Source of the DNA: Parabacteroides sp. FAFU027 | GTDB lineage: Bacteria; Bacteroidota; Bacteroidia; Bacteroidales; UBA7332 | Direction: 5' to 3' | Assembly: GCF_022808675.1 (NCBI RefSeq) | Contig: NZ_JAKZKV010000001.1 | Coordinates: 1 to 64,000, forward strand | Length of the DNA: 64,000 nt | Shown here: piece by piece, positions 9,180 to 17,926 of the stretch | How positions within the stretch are numbered: the stretch's first letter is position 1 | How the letters are laid out: every line of letters begins with the position of its first letter | Position numbers and translations under genes: made by a program | Notes under the pieces: model-generated | Database searches by the model: none | Seen by the model: only the letters and a program-made list of their open reading frames with translations | What the model was told of the DNA's origin: nothing

Positions 9180-10502
9180 TCATATAATCAGCGGGGTTTC
9201 TCCTCTTTTGACATAAGATCTGTAATGCAGATTTACGAAAAATGCAAACAGGTGCTTCAACGGGTAATGCAGAAATTGCTTGTTCAGCAATGTTCGTGAT
9301 ACGATGCCATTTATCGAAAATATCCTACCATTCAACCAGTTATACATATATGTGAGTTCTTCCGGCGTCATCTTCTCCGGATAATAGACGCATTCTGACG
9401 AATTGTAATGACTGAAGTCTTCATGTATCAGTCTTCCTGAATGTTTTAACTCGACATAAAGCTTTGTGGCAGGTGCCGGAGTGAGAAAATAGATGCGCAA
9501 CAAAGGAATCCTGCACTCTTTGATAAAATCGTAAGTCGCTTTTAATGACTCAATTGTATCACCATCCGTTCCGATAATCATCTCTGCACTAATCATAATC
9601 CCGGCATCGTTAAATGCCTTTATCAGCGTCCGGTGATCATCTACCCTAAGCCAGCTTTTATTCAGTTTATCCAGTCCTTCCTGAGAAATACTTTCCAGTC
9701 CCAGGCTCAGTATCTCACAACCAGACTTTGCCACCTGTTTGAGTAATGAATCGTTTTTGGCTAAATCCATCGTACATTGGCTTGACCATTTCATCCTTAA
9801 TGGCTCTATGCGTTGGCACAACTCCTCCAGATAAGCAGGATTATTCATGATGTTGTCATCAATCATATAAAACTTGCGATACCCCAAACTCCGGATATAT
9901 TCTATATCGCGAATAACTTCATCAATCGGACGCATCATGTGCCGGCCTTTATAGATGCAGGCTATCGAGCAAAAACTGCAACCGTGTGTGCAGCCCCGAC
10001 CAGCCTGAACAGGCAGCATATCTCCTATCGGTTTTGCTGTTAGCATTTCATATCTCGGTATGGGTAAATGCTTTAACTCTGTCAGTGGATTATCATATAT
10101 CGGCTTTAGTTGCCCTGTTTTCTCAAAATCATCCACCAGTTGCGGAAAAGAGAGCTCCGAATCACCAATCACCACACTATCTGCATGTTGCAATGCCATC
10201 TCTGGCACCATCGAAGCCATATAACCGCCCATAAAAACAATCTTTCCCCGCTTTCTGAATTCATCCGCCAAATCAAACGCCCTGAAAATTGAGTGCCCCA
10301 TCGCTCCAATACCCACTATATCGGCATCCGCATTGAAATCAATATCATCAATCACCTCCAGCCTGACTTCCACCTCCCAGTGAATAGGAAGCATGGCCGC
10401 AAGAAGCGGAAATACCAGTCCCGGCAGGTAAAGTTTCTTTTGTTTGACAATGCCGCCCCGAACCAGGTATTGCGAAGGTTGTATGAAGAGAACTTTAGGC
10501 AT
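9180..10502 (-). CDS. B12-binding-domain radical SAM protein (BchE-like class)
   Basis: 440 aa. Residues about 1-130 form a Rossmann-like cobalamin-binding-type domain (MPKVLFIQPS, ADIVGIGAMGH, IVFMGGYMASMVPEMAL, DSVVIGDSE). The radical SAM motif is C171-x3-C175-x2-C178 (GRGCTHGCSFC). FYMIDDNIMNN and LGLESISQEGLDKLNKS are typical of the family. The cobalamin-ligating DxHxxG motif is not visible, so B12 would be bound without a His ligand or the domain may be structural. Starts 8 bp inside the end of the preceding radical SAM gene. Such enzymes perform methylations, ring closures or C-C bond formation on lipids and other unactivated substrates. The actual substrate is unknown. Confidence 0.85.
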   Translation of the reverse strand: MPKVLFIQPSQYLVRGGIVKQKKLYLPGLVFPLLAAMLPIHWEVEVRLEVIDDIDFNADADIVGIGAMGHSIFRAFDLADEFRKRGKIVFMGGYMASMVPEMALQHADSVVIGDSELSFPQLVDDFEKTGQLKPIYDNPLTELKHLPIPRYEMLTAKPIGDMLPVQAGRGCTHGCSFCSIACIYKGRHMMRPIDEVIRDIEYIRSLGYRKFYMIDDNIMNNPAYLEELCQRIEPLRMKWSSQCTMDLAKNDSLLKQVAKSGCEILSLGLESISQEGLDKLNKSWLRVDDHRTLIKAFNDAGIMISAEMIIGTDGDTIESLKATYDFIKECRIPLLRIYFLTPAPATKLYVELKHSGRLIHEDFSHYNSSECVYYPEKMTPEELTYMYNWLNGRIFSINGIVSRTLLNKQFLHYPLKHLFAFFVNLHYRSYVKRGETPLII

Positions 10503-11862
10503 CTTTTCCGGTCTCCATGATTTTATTTCGATATTGTTGTTGTACCTTTTTTACGCCTACCATCATTCTGAGTTGCAAATAGAGCGGATATTTTGCATGC
10601 CTAAGCAAGGTTTTAGGATTCAGGATAATGCGTTGATACAACTTCATAATATTTCGGTAATAATCGGTTACACTCATCTTTTCCGGACGAATGGTTACAT
10701 GAGCCAGATCCCATTTGGCGTATTCATCACGTGGAATAATCAGGTTTCTATCATCAATCTCAATTCCGGTTCCCCGCAACGGAGTCAGCGGTTGCAGATT
10801 GACGAACTTAATTCCCAATTCCAGCATCACATCACCAGCTTTACGAAAATCATTTTCACTCCACGAAGGTGAAACTATTACGGCAGCATAGCAATCCACT
10901 TTGTTTTGATTCAAAACCGCCATTGCCTGCATATTTATATTACTATCCGACTCTTTATGAAAACCACTGAGTTCCTGGTCATTAAATGACTCCAGGCCTA
11001 CAATTACCGTCCTTAGACCAACCTCTCTGAAATCCTTTATCACATCCGGATTACAGACAATAAAGTCGGCTCTTCCGTAGATCAGATACTTTTTACTGAT
11101 ATTGTTTTCTTTGAGTAGTCGGATAAATTCAGCGACACGGTTTCTACTCACGAGGAAATCATCATCCACGATGTAAATTTCCTTTTCCCGAATGCCTGAA
11201 AGTTCTTCAATCACCTCCTCCAACGGACGGGTGAAGTAATGGTCGTCGGTTATTTTCCGGCAATAGCAGAATTTGCAATGATAGGGACAACCAAAGGAGG
11301 TTTTCACCAGAGCCACCTTATCATGGAAAACGTAAAAGTATTTGCCCCGGTATTTCTGCGTCAAAGAGCGGTCAGGAATAGGAAAGTAGAAATCATAATC
11401 GGGCAGGTTCCGACTAATCACTATTTCATTTTTCCTTAATACACCCTGTGGAAAATCAGCCTTTTGAGCTAAAAAGGAGATCAATTGAGGAAACGTCCGC
11501 GTGGCATTCCGGATCACCCGGTAATCGACAGCCTGATGCTCTATATCATCCGGGAATTTCTCTATATGCACTCCTCCTACAATCGTTATTATATTGTCGT
11601 TAAATAGCTTGGCCTCATGGCAACACTCAATCATGACGGGAATGTGCGTAATGTATCCGGTTACACAAACCGCCTGAGGCACAAACTCTTTCAGAAAATA
11701 TACAAGCTCTTTTTTCTCCAGAATCAGATCCACAATCCGCACTTCATGCTCAGCCTGTATCAGCGTTGCTAATACTTCAAGTTCCAATGGTTCAACAATC
11801 ATGACATGTTGTAGTCCAATGGTTTCAGGAGACGGTTTAGGTCGCACAAACAGGACTCTCAT
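10495..11862 (-). CDS. B12-binding-domain radical SAM protein
   Basis: 455 aa. N-terminal B12-binding-type domain (MRVLFVRPKP, AVCVTGYITHIP, IVGGVHIEKFPDDI), then the radical SAM motif C192-x3-C196-x2-C199 (FGCPYHCKFCYCRK) with an additional C201. IYIVDDDFLVSRNRV and VIVGLESFNDQELSGFHK follow, as in other members. The C-terminal 90 residues are basic and alpha-helical. It overlaps the next radical SAM gene by 8 bp and follows the FemAB-like gene by 18 bp, so the genes are co-transcribed. Its two B12-type neighbours differ too much in sequence to be recent copies, so each probably catalyses its own step. Confidence 0.85.
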   Translation of the reverse strand: MRVLFVRPKPSPETIGLQHVMIVEPLELEVLATLIQAEHEVRIVDLILEKKELVYFLKEFVPQAVCVTGYITHIPVMIECCHEAKLFNDNIITIVGGVHIEKFPDDIEHQAVDYRVIRNATRTFPQLISFLAQKADFPQGVLRKNEIVISRNLPDYDFYFPIPDRSLTQKYRGKYFYVFHDKVALVKTSFGCPYHCKFCYCRKITDDHYFTRPLEEVIEELSGIREKEIYIVDDDFLVSRNRVAEFIRLLKENNISKKYLIYGRADFIVCNPDVIKDFREVGLRTVIVGLESFNDQELSGFHKESDSNINMQAMAVLNQNKVDCYAAVIVSPSWSENDFRKAGDVMLELGIKFVNLQPLTPLRGTGIEIDDRNLIIPRDEYAKWDLAHVTIRPEKMSVTDYYRNIMKLYQRIILNPKTLLRHAKYPLYLQLRMMVGVKKVQQQYRNKIMETGKDA

Positions 11863-11880
11863 AAGGCAGAAATGATCGAT

Positions 11881-12879
11881 TCATTTAAAAACCCGGCATT
11901 TTACAGTCTTTGACTTATAGGTAATAAACCGGGATAATAATCTGAATAAAAAGAGAATAACCGGATTCCGATGGTAAACGAACATCCGGCGCAGGCTCAG
12001 TTCACCTCCCAAACGGGTTTTGGCGGTTTCTGCAGTCTGACCGAAGTCTACTATTGGAAATTTATATTCAAAAGCAGTTTGTAAAATGCCCAGCAAATTA
12101 TTGTAATACGAATGATATTTATCGCGCAATTCGTAATTCATCCCTCCAAAATAGAAAAAGAGTACCTTTTTATCTTTACAAATGATATGCCAGCAAATCA
12201 TTTCATTACCTGAATAATAAGTGGTTAACTGAAACTTTTCTGGAAGTTGGCGAAACGATTCATAGCTCAGTTCCTCCAGTTTGGTGGTGGATCTTTTCAT
12301 GATCGCCAGATAGAGCTCATAGTGCTTTTGCGTGAAACCGACACATGACGATGTCTCAGCTCTGACGCCGGAGAATTTCTCCCGCGCCTTGCGAATGCGC
12401 CGCCGGTATTGATGCCGAAGAGACAAATTATATACCTCAAGGCTATCGTATCTGACAGGAAATATCACCGTAGGCAATGTATTCATATTTAAAGCTTTGC
12501 CTGACAAATAATCCCGGAGAAAGTTGAGTCCGAGGATTAATCCCGATTCAATTTTAATGAGTTCCGAGAGCAAAAATTCAAATTCCTCAGATTCGCCAAT
12601 AATGGGTGGAGTAGCCACCGAAACAGGCAATCCAATTACTTGGACTTTAAGCGGGCTGGGAATATTTGAAAAGGTCAAAGCATTTACAGTCAGCGAATAA
12701 ACAATCGCGCCTGCCACCAGATGCTCATTGCGATACAGTTCATAATAGCGTTGATTACAGGGATTATGAAAATGCAGATGAGCCAGGAATTCCTGTTTCT
12801 GGAAATAAAATTCAGCCAGATTATCCCATCCGGAATTTAGCTCGTCCGGAGTATTGACTCTTTTGATCAATTTTTTCAT
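11881..12879 (-). CDS. GNAT/FemAB-like acyltransferase
   Basis: About 332 aa. The middle region LSLRHQYRRRIRKAREKF and the block YELYLAIMKRSTTKLEELSYESF resemble the FemAB/GNAT-related aminoacyl- or acyltransferase proteins of Bacteroidota. KVLFFYFGGMNYELRDKYHSY, followed by FPIVDFGQTAETAKTRLGG, is the usual end of this fold. ATG at 12879 was chosen because the further upstream opening is a TTG. First gene of the leftward five-gene operon and divergent from the RND transporter gene. A role in attaching an acyl or aminoacyl group is inferred from fold only. Confidence 0.65.
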   Translation of the reverse strand: MKKLIKRVNTPDELNSGWDNLAEFYFQKQEFLAHLHFHNPCNQRYYELYRNEHLVAGAIVYSLTVNALTFSNIPSPLKVQVIGLPVSVATPPIIGESEEFEFLLSELIKIESGLILGLNFLRDYLSGKALNMNTLPTVIFPVRYDSLEVYNLSLRHQYRRRIRKAREKFSGVRAETSSCVGFTQKHYELYLAIMKRSTTKLEELSYESFRQLPEKFQLTTYYSGNEMICWHIICKDKKVLFFYFGGMNYELRDKYHSYYNNLLGILQTAFEYKFPIVDFGQTAETAKTRLGGELSLRRMFVYHRNPVILFLFRLLSRFITYKSKTVKCRVFK

Positions 12880-13114
12880 GGTCAGGCTTATGTTTTTGAC
12901 CAACCGTTTTTGATATATGGAAAGAATTTAAACCGGATTTCAGAATCAAAAACGGATTCACACATTTATAACAATCATTCATCCGAAAATAACTGAGAAT
13001 TGAACTATTATTTTAAATTCACTGCATATCAGATGAAATTTCATCCAAGAAAATAACTTCAACCCTAAAGCAGATTACACTTTTCATTTGTTTAAAGTAG
13101 AAAGTCAGTGCGTT

Positions 13115-15190
13115 GTGAACAAGGTGGTGGATTATCTGGCAAACAAAAGGGGACTGAATTTTGCAATTATTCTCCTGCTTATCCTGATTATATCGGGAAT
13201 GCTTAAGCCTATACCTATCAATGAGGACTTTAAATCTTACTTTATTGAAAACAATCCCTACACTACCGCGTATTACAAAATCAGGCAGTTTGAACCCTAC
13301 AAAGACAATATACAGATTCAGATTACTCCTCAAAAAGGTTCGATAGAACAGTTTCTGAAAGGCCTCGGCCAACTGGAGCAGTCGCTTAAATCCTCCTTCC
13401 CCGATTCAAAGATTGAATCGCTCTATCGGGCCAAAGCCTACATCCAATATAAATACAACGCGACCGATCAAACTCAATCTGTCCTCACCGGGTTAAACCA
13501 AATACCGCTTATGCTGCAACTGATCTCGGTAGATTGCAGGCATACACTGACTATTCTATATCTGAACGGCAAGGACTTTAATCCCGATAAGCTCAACTCA
13601 ATCATTGCCCGCCCTTATCCCGGTATAGAACGGATCAAAGCAATCAGCGAATTACAGGTGGAAAACCAGATTGAAAAGTCGATTGGCAAAGACCTGATGG
13701 TGAATTCATTCTATATACTTGTATTTTACCTGTTGGCTATGATTCTATTTTTCAGGAATCCCACTACCCTGCTTGTTGTCTTTAGTAATGCGCTATTTTC
13801 CATTATACCTCTGCTCTTCTTTTTCGGACTGTTCAATGTAAAGTTGAATATGGTGACAGTGATTGCCATACCGTTGGTTTTTATTTCCTCATTTACGGAT
13901 ACCATCTATCTACTGGTTGGCTATTATAATGCTCCTAACGGTATGAATAAAACAGATCGAATCCGTTATTCTATCCGCAAATATGTAGTGCCTTCATTCT
14001 TTACCTCATTTATTACGGCTATTGCCTTTCTCTCTTTTCTATTCAGTAATTTCGATTACATCCGTAACTTCGGGTTGATCAGCGGTCTCTCCATTATGCT
14101 GGAATTTTTCGTCACTTTCCTGACGGTACCTTTCTTTCTCAGTTTCTTTAAAGCGAACCGGATGCCCAATCATTCTCTCCATTTTGTGCTGAGCAAACTA
14201 CTGAAATTCAACAAATCGCTCGGAACCATAATGATTGCAGTCATGATAGTATCCCTATTTTTTATCAACAAGCTATATTTTCACACTGACTTTGAATCCT
14301 TTATTCCTTTAAAGACCGAACTTCGCCCCACTTACAGAGAACTGACTACAAATTTCCATTCGCTCTTCGGAATGGATGTCCTGATTGAAAAGAAAAATAG
14401 TAACTCTTCAACCGGCATCAAACAATTTACGTTGGACTGGGTAAAAAAAGCCCAAAAGATTCCGGGAGTCCGCAATATCTATTCATTTAAAGATGAAATA
14501 GACTTTTATAGGAAAGAACTCGGAGGAAATCCATTCCTAACCAGACCGAAATCTGACAATGTCTATATCAGAGATAACCTTTCCCGGATCCGTATTGTCA
14601 TCAAAGATCCGAATCAGATAGAAATCATTAAAAACCAACTGGATAGAATTTCACAGAATTCACAAAACGAGTTCCGGTTTTACTATTACAGCCCTGCATT
14701 GATATATGATTACATCAATACGATGCACTCCAAATCGTTGTTGCGCTCTCTGCTGTTTTCAGCTATCATCATCTTTCTGACCTTTATTGTCCTGACCCGG
14801 AGCATCCGTAATGCGAGTGTATGTATGCTGGCCAATGCCATACCCCTTGGCGCCCTGGTCATTATGTTTATTGTATTCGGGATAGATGTCAATATGGGTA
14901 CGGCTATGACGGCTATCGTCTGCCTGGGCCTTATTGTGGATTACGCTATTCAGCTGGTCTATTGCCGCCTGATTCAGAAAGACAATCTGGAAGCATTGAG
15001 TTTTAGTCTGCTTATTACCTGCTTCGCATTAGTGGGTAGTTTTATTTGTTTCATTGTCAGTGATTTCAAGCCCAACCGGGTCTTTGGTATATTGAGCGCA
15101 GCTGTTTTCCTGATTGCCTTCCTGAGCGATTACATCATTATCAACTGGTTACTCAAAATTCCGGGAGAACCATCTACTGACAAGAAATAA
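13115..15190 (+). CDS. RND-superfamily (MMPL/HpnN-like) membrane transporter
   Basis: About 691 aa. One N-terminal membrane helix (FAIILLLILIISGML) and a periplasmic domain are followed by a five-helix bundle (FYILVFYLLAMILFF to FFVTFLTVPFFL). The pattern then repeats once, with the second bundle starting near LLFSAIIIFLTFIVL and containing GLIVDYAIQLVY. This two-fold RND plan with two sterol-sensing-like bundles fits MMPL/HpnN transporters of lipids and other hydrophobic compounds. No ATG precedes the first helix. GTG at 13115 gives a natural start (V-NKVVDYLANKRG), and a TTG at 13088 is the alternative. First gene of the rightward pair, 21 bp before another B12-radical SAM gene, so it probably exports the cluster product. 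Confidence 0.85.
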   Translation: MNKVVDYLANKRGLNFAIILLLILIISGMLKPIPINEDFKSYFIENNPYTTAYYKIRQFEPYKDNIQIQITPQKGSIEQFLKGLGQLEQSLKSSFPDSKIESLYRAKAYIQYKYNATDQTQSVLTGLNQIPLMLQLISVDCRHTLTILYLNGKDFNPDKLNSIIARPYPGIERIKAISELQVENQIEKSIGKDLMVNSFYILVFYLLAMILFFRNPTTLLVVFSNALFSIIPLLFFFGLFNVKLNMVTVIAIPLVFISSFTDTIYLLVGYYNAPNGMNKTDRIRYSIRKYVVPSFFTSFITAIAFLSFLFSNFDYIRNFGLISGLSIMLEFFVTFLTVPFFLSFFKANRMPNHSLHFVLSKLLKFNKSLGTIMIAVMIVSLFFINKLYFHTDFESFIPLKTELRPTYRELTTNFHSLFGMDVLIEKKNSNSSTGIKQFTLDWVKKAQKIPGVRNIYSFKDEIDFYRKELGGNPFLTRPKSDNVYIRDNLSRIRIVIKDPNQIEIIKNQLDRISQNSQNEFRFYYYSPALIYDYINTMHSKSLLRSLLFSAIIIFLTFIVLTRSIRNASVCMLANAIPLGALVIMFIVFGIDVNMGTAMTAIVCLGLIVDYAIQLVYCRLIQKDNLEALSFSLLITCFALVGSFICFIVSDFKPNRVFGILSAAVFLIAFLSDYIIINWLLKIPGEPSTDKK

Positions 15191-15211
15191 CAATTCCTTA
15201 AAACCTTAGCC

Positions 15212-16519
15212 ATGAAAATTACCCTGATTATGCCGAATATCAGCCATTTATTCCCCGAAATAAAACTATATGACGGATGTATGGAGCCTTTGCAAATAGC
15301 TGTATTAGCCGGATTATGCAAAAGGAATGACCAGGAAGTCGTATTTTACGATGACAGGCTGGAAGAGATTCCTTATGATGAACCCACAGATTTAGTGGGT
15401 ATTACGGTAGAAACTTTCAGTGCACGCCGTTCCTATGAGATTGCCCGGGAGTACCAAGAACGGGGAGTCAGGGTAATTATGGGAGGAATACACGTTTCGT
15501 TACTGCCCGACGAGGCCGAAATGCATGCTGACTCAATAGTCATCGGTGATGTGGAAAGAATATGGGACGAAATCATGGAAGATCTGAAATACAATCGTCT
15601 CCAGAAAAGATACTACGGAAATGGAATTCTTCCCCAATACCATTGTTTTCCTGACCGGGAAATATTTAAAGGGAAAAAATACCTGCCCGTAACCCTGATT
15701 CAGTTCAGCCGGGGCTGCAAATACAACTGCACTTTTTGCGCTGTATCGCAATACTTTAAACAGACGCATCGTTGCCGGAACAGCGCTGATGTGATCCGGG
15801 AAATCGAATCGGATAAGAAGCGTATGTATCTCTTTGTGGACGATAATATCACTGGTGAGAAAGAGATCCTGAAGCATTTCCTCCGGGAGCTTATTCCAAT
15901 GGGAATCAAATGGGTGAGCCAGGCCAGTATCGAAATGACTGAAGACCGGGAGCTGATGAAACTGATGGCAGAAAGCGGATGTATGGGAAATCTGATCGGC
16001 TTTGATTCAATCACAACAGAAGGTCTGCGCAGTTACCATAAAGCGCCCAACCTGATTAATTTCAACAAGTACGAGGAGCCAATCCGGGTATTAAGAGATT
16101 ACGGGATGCTAAACTGGGCAGCATTTGTCTTTGGCAATGATTGTGACTCCATCGACTCATTAAAACGTACAGTTGATTTTGCGGTATCCAACAGATTTTC
16201 CTTAGCCTATTTCAACCTTATGATGCCTTATCCCGGTACTCCCATTTACGAACAACTGAAAAAGGAGAACCGGCTGTTATATGACGGTCAATGGTGGAAC
16301 CATCCGGATTACCGCTACAACCGGTCAGCATTTGTTCCCGCCCAAATGACTCCGGATGACCTCAGCGAAGCTACGATTAAGGCAAACCGGGATTTCTACT
16401 GCTACACCTCTATCGGAAACCGTTTGCTGGATTTAAAAACAAACTTCAGGAATCCGCTGCATGCCGTGGTTTATCTCTATTTCAATCTATTGCTTAAGAA
16501 AACGGGAACGAGTAAATAA
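15212..16519 (+). CDS. B12-binding-domain radical SAM protein
   Basis: 435 aa. N-terminal B12-type domain (MKITLIMPNISHLFPE, DLVGITVETFSARRS, VIMGGIHVSLLPDEAEMHADSIV is split by the family's GGIHV motif) and radical SAM motif C169-x3-C173-x2-C176 (SRGCKYNCTFC). LFVDDNITGEKEILKHF and MGNLIGFDSITTEGL follow, and the C-terminal YPGTPIYEQL block matches the usual family end. ATG lies 21 bp after the RND transporter stop, so the two are co-transcribed. It is the fourth radical SAM gene of the cluster and the only one on this strand. Substrate unknown. Confidence 0.85.
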   Translation: MKITLIMPNISHLFPEIKLYDGCMEPLQIAVLAGLCKRNDQEVVFYDDRLEEIPYDEPTDLVGITVETFSARRSYEIAREYQERGVRVIMGGIHVSLLPDEAEMHADSIVIGDVERIWDEIMEDLKYNRLQKRYYGNGILPQYHCFPDREIFKGKKYLPVTLIQFSRGCKYNCTFCAVSQYFKQTHRCRNSADVIREIESDKKRMYLFVDDNITGEKEILKHFLRELIPMGIKWVSQASIEMTEDRELMKLMAESGCMGNLIGFDSITTEGLRSYHKAPNLINFNKYEEPIRVLRDYGMLNWAAFVFGNDCDSIDSLKRTVDFAVSNRFSLAYFNLMMPYPGTPIYEQLKKENRLLYDGQWWNHPDYRYNRSAFVPAQMTPDDLSEATIKANRDFYCYTSIGNRLLDLKTNFRNPLHAVVYLYFNLLLKKTGTSK

Positions 16520-16523
16520 TCCG

Positions 16524-16850
16524 TTATTTTCTGACACAAAGGCCCAAAAGATAGTTCGCGCAGTTCATTCTCACTTCTGTATCTCCTGCCATACCGGCTA
16601 TCTTATGCATGAGTTGGTGAAATGCCTCCCGGTCCTGATCGTTTAGAGAGTTTAGATGAACAAAACAATCGTATGGATTCAATCTGAGCGCTCCATTGAG
16701 GGAAAAACCGGGAGGTAAATCCAGCTCTTTCAGAGTCACATCTATGGCGTCCTGATCGCGTTCTTCATTAAATCCTCCGTCAGCCGAAGCTATCATCTGC
16801 AATATGCAGTGCAGGACGGAAAGTTTTTGTATCATTTCGATATCTTTCAT
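16524..16850 (-). CDS. Small TerB-like protein
   Basis: About 108 aa starting at the ATG at 16850 (M-KDIEMIQKLSVLHC). The helix-rich sequence with LQMIASADGGFNEERDQDAI resembles the TerB/tellurite-resistance-like domain, where an ADG-x-F-x-x-E segment precedes a helical repeat. Convergent with the radical SAM gene at 15212-16519, only 4 bp apart. A -7 element (TATCTTTG, 16936-16943, minus) lies about 85 bp upstream. Cytoplasmic. Function unknown. Confidence 0.6.
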   Translation of the reverse strand: MKDIEMIQKLSVLHCILQMIASADGGFNEERDQDAIDVTLKELDLPPGFSLNGALRLNPYDCFVHLNSLNDQDREAFHQLMHKIAGMAGDTEVRMNCANYLLGLCVRK

Positions 16851-16935
16851 TGTCGTGTCTGTTAATGTGCTGATTTTGTTGAAGAAAAGGTTTGTTTTGA
16901 TCAGAATAAGGCAAAACAATTATACACTGACAGAC

Positions 16936-16943
16936 CAAAGATA
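16936..16943 (-). promoter_or_regulatory. -7 element for the TerB-like gene
   Basis: TATCTTTG on the minus strand, an exact TAnnTTTG match, with TCTG about 21 nt upstream as a partial -33 element. It would give a leader of about 80 nt for the gene starting at 16850. Confidence 0.5.
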
Positions 16944-16970
16944 AATGGTCAAACCGTATAAAAACAGAAA

Positions 16971-17045
16971 AGGTTGTCTCACGACAACCTCAACCTTTTT
17001 GTTAACCTTAAATCTAATACCATGAAAAACATGATGCAAATATAA
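16971..17045 (+). ncRNA. Hairpin plus seven-codon mini-ORF (candidate small RNA or leader)
   Basis: AGGTTGTC (16971-16978) pairs with GACAACCT (16983-16990) around TCAC, followed by CAACCTTTTTG and then by a spaced ATG (17022) opening a seven-codon frame MKNMMQI that stops at 17045. The block (hairpin, A/T-rich spacer, mini-ORF) looks like a designed leader or small RNA rather than random DNA, but no gene follows within 1.3 kb. I have an unverified impression that similar blocks recur in Bacteroidota genomes. Function unknown. Confidence 0.35.
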
Positions 17046-17320
17046 CGGGCTTTTCTCACAATTGTTTTATCCATAAACATCATTTATGGCTATTTGACAT
17101 TTTGTTAACACGAGGCGTATTTTAAGATAATACAAGTATGTATTTAACAAAGCAGTAAGTATAATCAGCCAATGCCATACCTACAAATCTTCATGTTTGA
17201 CTTAATCTAAGCCCGTAAAGTGTAGATCAACGATCATGATTATCATTCTGACAGCCAAAAAGAGAAACAGGCAACTTTTTATAAGTATATCAACCTCTTT
17301 TTCTATTACACCTGTTTTCT

Positions 17321-17375
17321 ATACCATCTCCGGAGGATCCCTGGAGCATCCCTGGAGTATCCCTAGAGGATCAGA
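17321..17375. repeat. 11-bp phased repeat array 1 (five units)
   Basis: The trinucleotide ATC recurs at 17326, 17337, 17348, 17359 and 17370, exactly every 11 bp. The three best units read GGAGnATCCCT (17332-17364), and the fourth is AGAGGATCAGA. Eleven bp is not a multiple of three, so this is not a coding repeat. It places the motif on nearly the same face of the helix. Confidence 0.85.
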
Positions 17376-17416
17376 AGATAGAAAAACACCTTATTTGGGA
17401 AAAATGGAGTAACAAA

Positions 17417-17575
17417 ATGTCAGAAACAGAATTTTTCAGACAATCCGATCAAAAATCAAAGTCCGACACCTGTAAACACACAAATACCCCTACCTCTTTA
17501 GATACTTCATGGAATCAAATAAGAAAATCCCAATTTTGTCCTCCGCAGAACCAAACTTACAATCTACTACTTTAA
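17417..17575 (+). CDS. Possible 52-aa protein between repeat arrays
   Basis: ATG at 17417, stop at 17575, product MSETEFFRQS... to ...QTYNLLL, hydrophilic and rich in Ser, Thr, Asn and Gln, with no recognised motif. It has no clear ribosome binding site or promoter element. It lies exactly between 11-bp arrays 1 and 2. Could equally be chance in A-rich DNA. Confidence 0.2.
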   Translation: MSETEFFRQSDQKSKSDTCKHTNTPTSLDTSWNQIRKSQFCPPQNQTYNLLL

Positions 17576-17651
17576 GAAAGCAATAAATTACAGATCAACA
17601 CAAAGCAACCAAGCAAAACATCTAACTATAAAAAACATCAAATATTCCATG

Positions 17652-17717
17652 ATCGGAGCAGTATCGGAGCAGTATCGGAGGAGTATCGGAGCTAGAACGG
17701 AGGAGAATCGAAGCTGA
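17652..17717. repeat. 11-bp phased repeat array 2 (six units)
   Basis: Six consecutive 11-mers with no gaps: ATCGGAGCAGT twice, ATCGGAGGAGT, ATCGGAGCTAG, AACGGAGGAGA, ATCGAAGCTGA. The first two are identical and divergence increases rightward. ATC again recurs every 11 bp, as in arrays 1 and 3, although the rest of the unit differs. Confidence 0.9.
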
Positions 17718-17894
17718 TATGTTCCGAGGTCAATTCATCTACAAATAATAAATACTCTCAGGAAACAACCCTAAATAAGTACTTATTATTTTCCACGTTA
17801 TCTTGTGGTCGTTCATGGAATCTTCAGTTGTAGTTAAGGGGTAATACAGATTCTTCATGTAGTTAAGTGCAAGGCAACTTAAAAATAAGTCAAA

Positions 17895-17926
17895 GATAAA
17901 ACCGATCCTTATATATAGGTTTTATC
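17895..17926. repeat. 9-bp inverted repeat at the edge of array 3
   Basis: GATAAAACC (17895-17903) and GGTTTTATC (17918-17926) are perfect inverse complements around a 14-nt A/T-rich centre. The right arm is the first unit of 11-bp array 3, so the same motif occurs once inverted and several times direct. Confidence 0.7.

Noticed and set aside
6836-16519. Hopanoid cluster (HpnR/HpnN)
   Set aside because: No squalene-hopene cyclase or other hpn gene, and the radical SAM proteins are not specifically HpnR-like. Only the general resemblance was kept.
17652-17717. Coding repeat or microsatellite
   Set aside because: Eleven bp does not keep a reading frame, and three arrays with different consensus but equal period argue against simple slippage.
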